Below, in pieces: positions 13,379 to 13,756 of a DNA stretch of 13,756 bases. This DNA is from Thioalkalivibrio sp. (GTDB taxonomy: Bacteria > Pseudomonadota > Gammaproteobacteria > Ectothiorhodospirales > Ectothiorhodospiraceae). Location of the stretch: positions 1-13,756 of the forward strand of contig PULL01000130.1 in assembly GCA_003550945.1 (NCBI GenBank). The letters run 5' to 3'. The notes beneath the pieces were generated by a model that was given only the letters and a program-made list of their open reading frames with translations, was not told where the DNA came from and ran no database searches. The position numbers and the translations under genes are program-made. Each line of letters opens with the position of its first letter. Within the stretch, counting starts at the first letter, position 1.

Positions 13379-13756
13379 TCAGCGCAGATCGCCGAACAGC
13401 ATCTGCAGTGCCGCGAGCCCGACGATGCTCGCGGTTTCGGTCCGGAGAATCCGGGGGCCGAGGCGCAGCCCCCGGACCCCCGCGGCCCTTGCGAGCGCGA
13501 TTTCGGCGGGTTCGAGTCCGCCCTCGGGTCCGACCAGCAGCGTGATCGGGTCGTCGCCCGGATCCGGGTGCGCGCTGCGCCAGGTTTCGGGCGGATCCCC
13601 CGCGGGGTCGGCGACCGCGCGCAGGCCGTCGGCTGGAAGCGTCTCGAGAGCCTCCTCGAGGCTGCGCGGTGACGCGAGGCGTGCCAGTTCGTTGCGGCCG
13701 CACTGTTCGGTGGCTGCCCGCAGCACGCCCTCCCAGTGCCTGAAGCGGTTGTCCAC
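13379..13756 (-). CDS. rsmE: RsmE, 16S rRNA m3U1498 methyltransferase (C-terminal part, 5' end outside window)
   Basis: SPOUT-class methyltransferase that uses S-adenosylmethionine to methylate N3 of U1498 in 16S rRNA. About 126 residues are visible, with the N-terminal PUA-like domain and part of the catalytic domain lost beyond 13756. The retained part shows AATEQCGRNELARL, the cofactor loop LLVGPEGGLEPAEIALA (about 73-89 of the visible part), and the trefoil-knot segment LRLGPRILRTETASIVGLAALQ. These are diagnostic for RsmE. A GTG at the very edge could be read as a start, but the family begins about 110 residues earlier and the preceding lysine/arginine-rich helix would be missing, so truncation by the window is certain. 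It converges on the fimL-like gene with 65 nt between the stops. Confidence 0.95.
   Translation of the reverse strand: MDNRFRHWEGVLRAATEQCGRNELARLASPRSLEEALETLPADGLRAVADPAGDPPETWRSAHPDPGDDPITLLVGPEGGLEPAEIALARAAGVRGLRLGPRILRTETASIVGLAALQMLFGDLR

Noticed and set aside
11913..13703. Long minus-strand frame opposite the fimL-like gene and into rsmE
   Set aside because: It runs antisense through both genes, has no start signal or domain, and typifies high-GC shadow frames.

Overview
The window is about 13.8 kb of GC-rich bacterial chromosome with almost no non-coding space. Protein similarities (PilT/PilU, class A ATCase with PyrC', AlgH, a TonB3-like protein, GshB, a FimL-like protein, RsmE) and gene order point to a gammaproteobacterium outside the enterics. 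The order resembles the Pseudomonas pilT-pilU ... pyrC'-pyrB-pyrR-ruvX-algH-tonB3-gshB-pilG neighbourhood. GC content and the added genes would fit a Chromatiales/Ectothiorhodospiraceae-type organism; that family-level placement is inference from memory. No tRNA, rRNA, CRISPR array, insertion sequence or phage gene is visible.

Layout. (1) Positions 1-2953, plus strand: the C-terminal part of the pilus retraction ATPase PilT, then PilU, then a second complete PilU-like ATPase, giving three retraction-type ATPases in tandem. (2) Positions 2981-11479, minus strand: eleven tightly packed genes, read in the order gshB, apbE, a NusG-domain-II gene, a Gx-family membrane protein gene, tonB, algH, ruvX, pyrR, pyrB, pyrC', and a pyrK-like gene. 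Most junctions overlap or abut (ATGA, TGATG, TTGA); the largest gap is about 40 nt, so one transcript is plausible. (3) Positions 11480-11630: a divergent intergenic region with a long, near-perfect inverted repeat. (4) Positions 11631-13313, plus strand: a 560-residue protein whose N-terminus resembles FimL and the N-terminus of ChpA, both twitching-motility regulators. (5) Positions 13379-13756, minus strand: the C-terminal part of RsmE.

How the genes work together. Three themes are interleaved: type IV pilus retraction and its regulation (PilT, two PilU-type ATPases, a FimL-like protein, possibly the TonB3-like protein); pyrimidine synthesis (PyrR, PyrB, PyrC', PyrK-like); and a probable envelope flavinylation/redox module (ApbE, NusG-II, Gx) between gshB and tonB. 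The PyrC homologue has lost nearly all metal ligands and is probably a structural partner of ATCase, so a catalytic dihydroorotase should be encoded elsewhere.

The least ordinary parts are the ApbE/NusG-II/Gx module, the PyrK-like flavoprotein joined to a class A ATCase operon, the extra PilU, the FimL-like gene where pilG would be expected, and the 39-nt inverted repeat.
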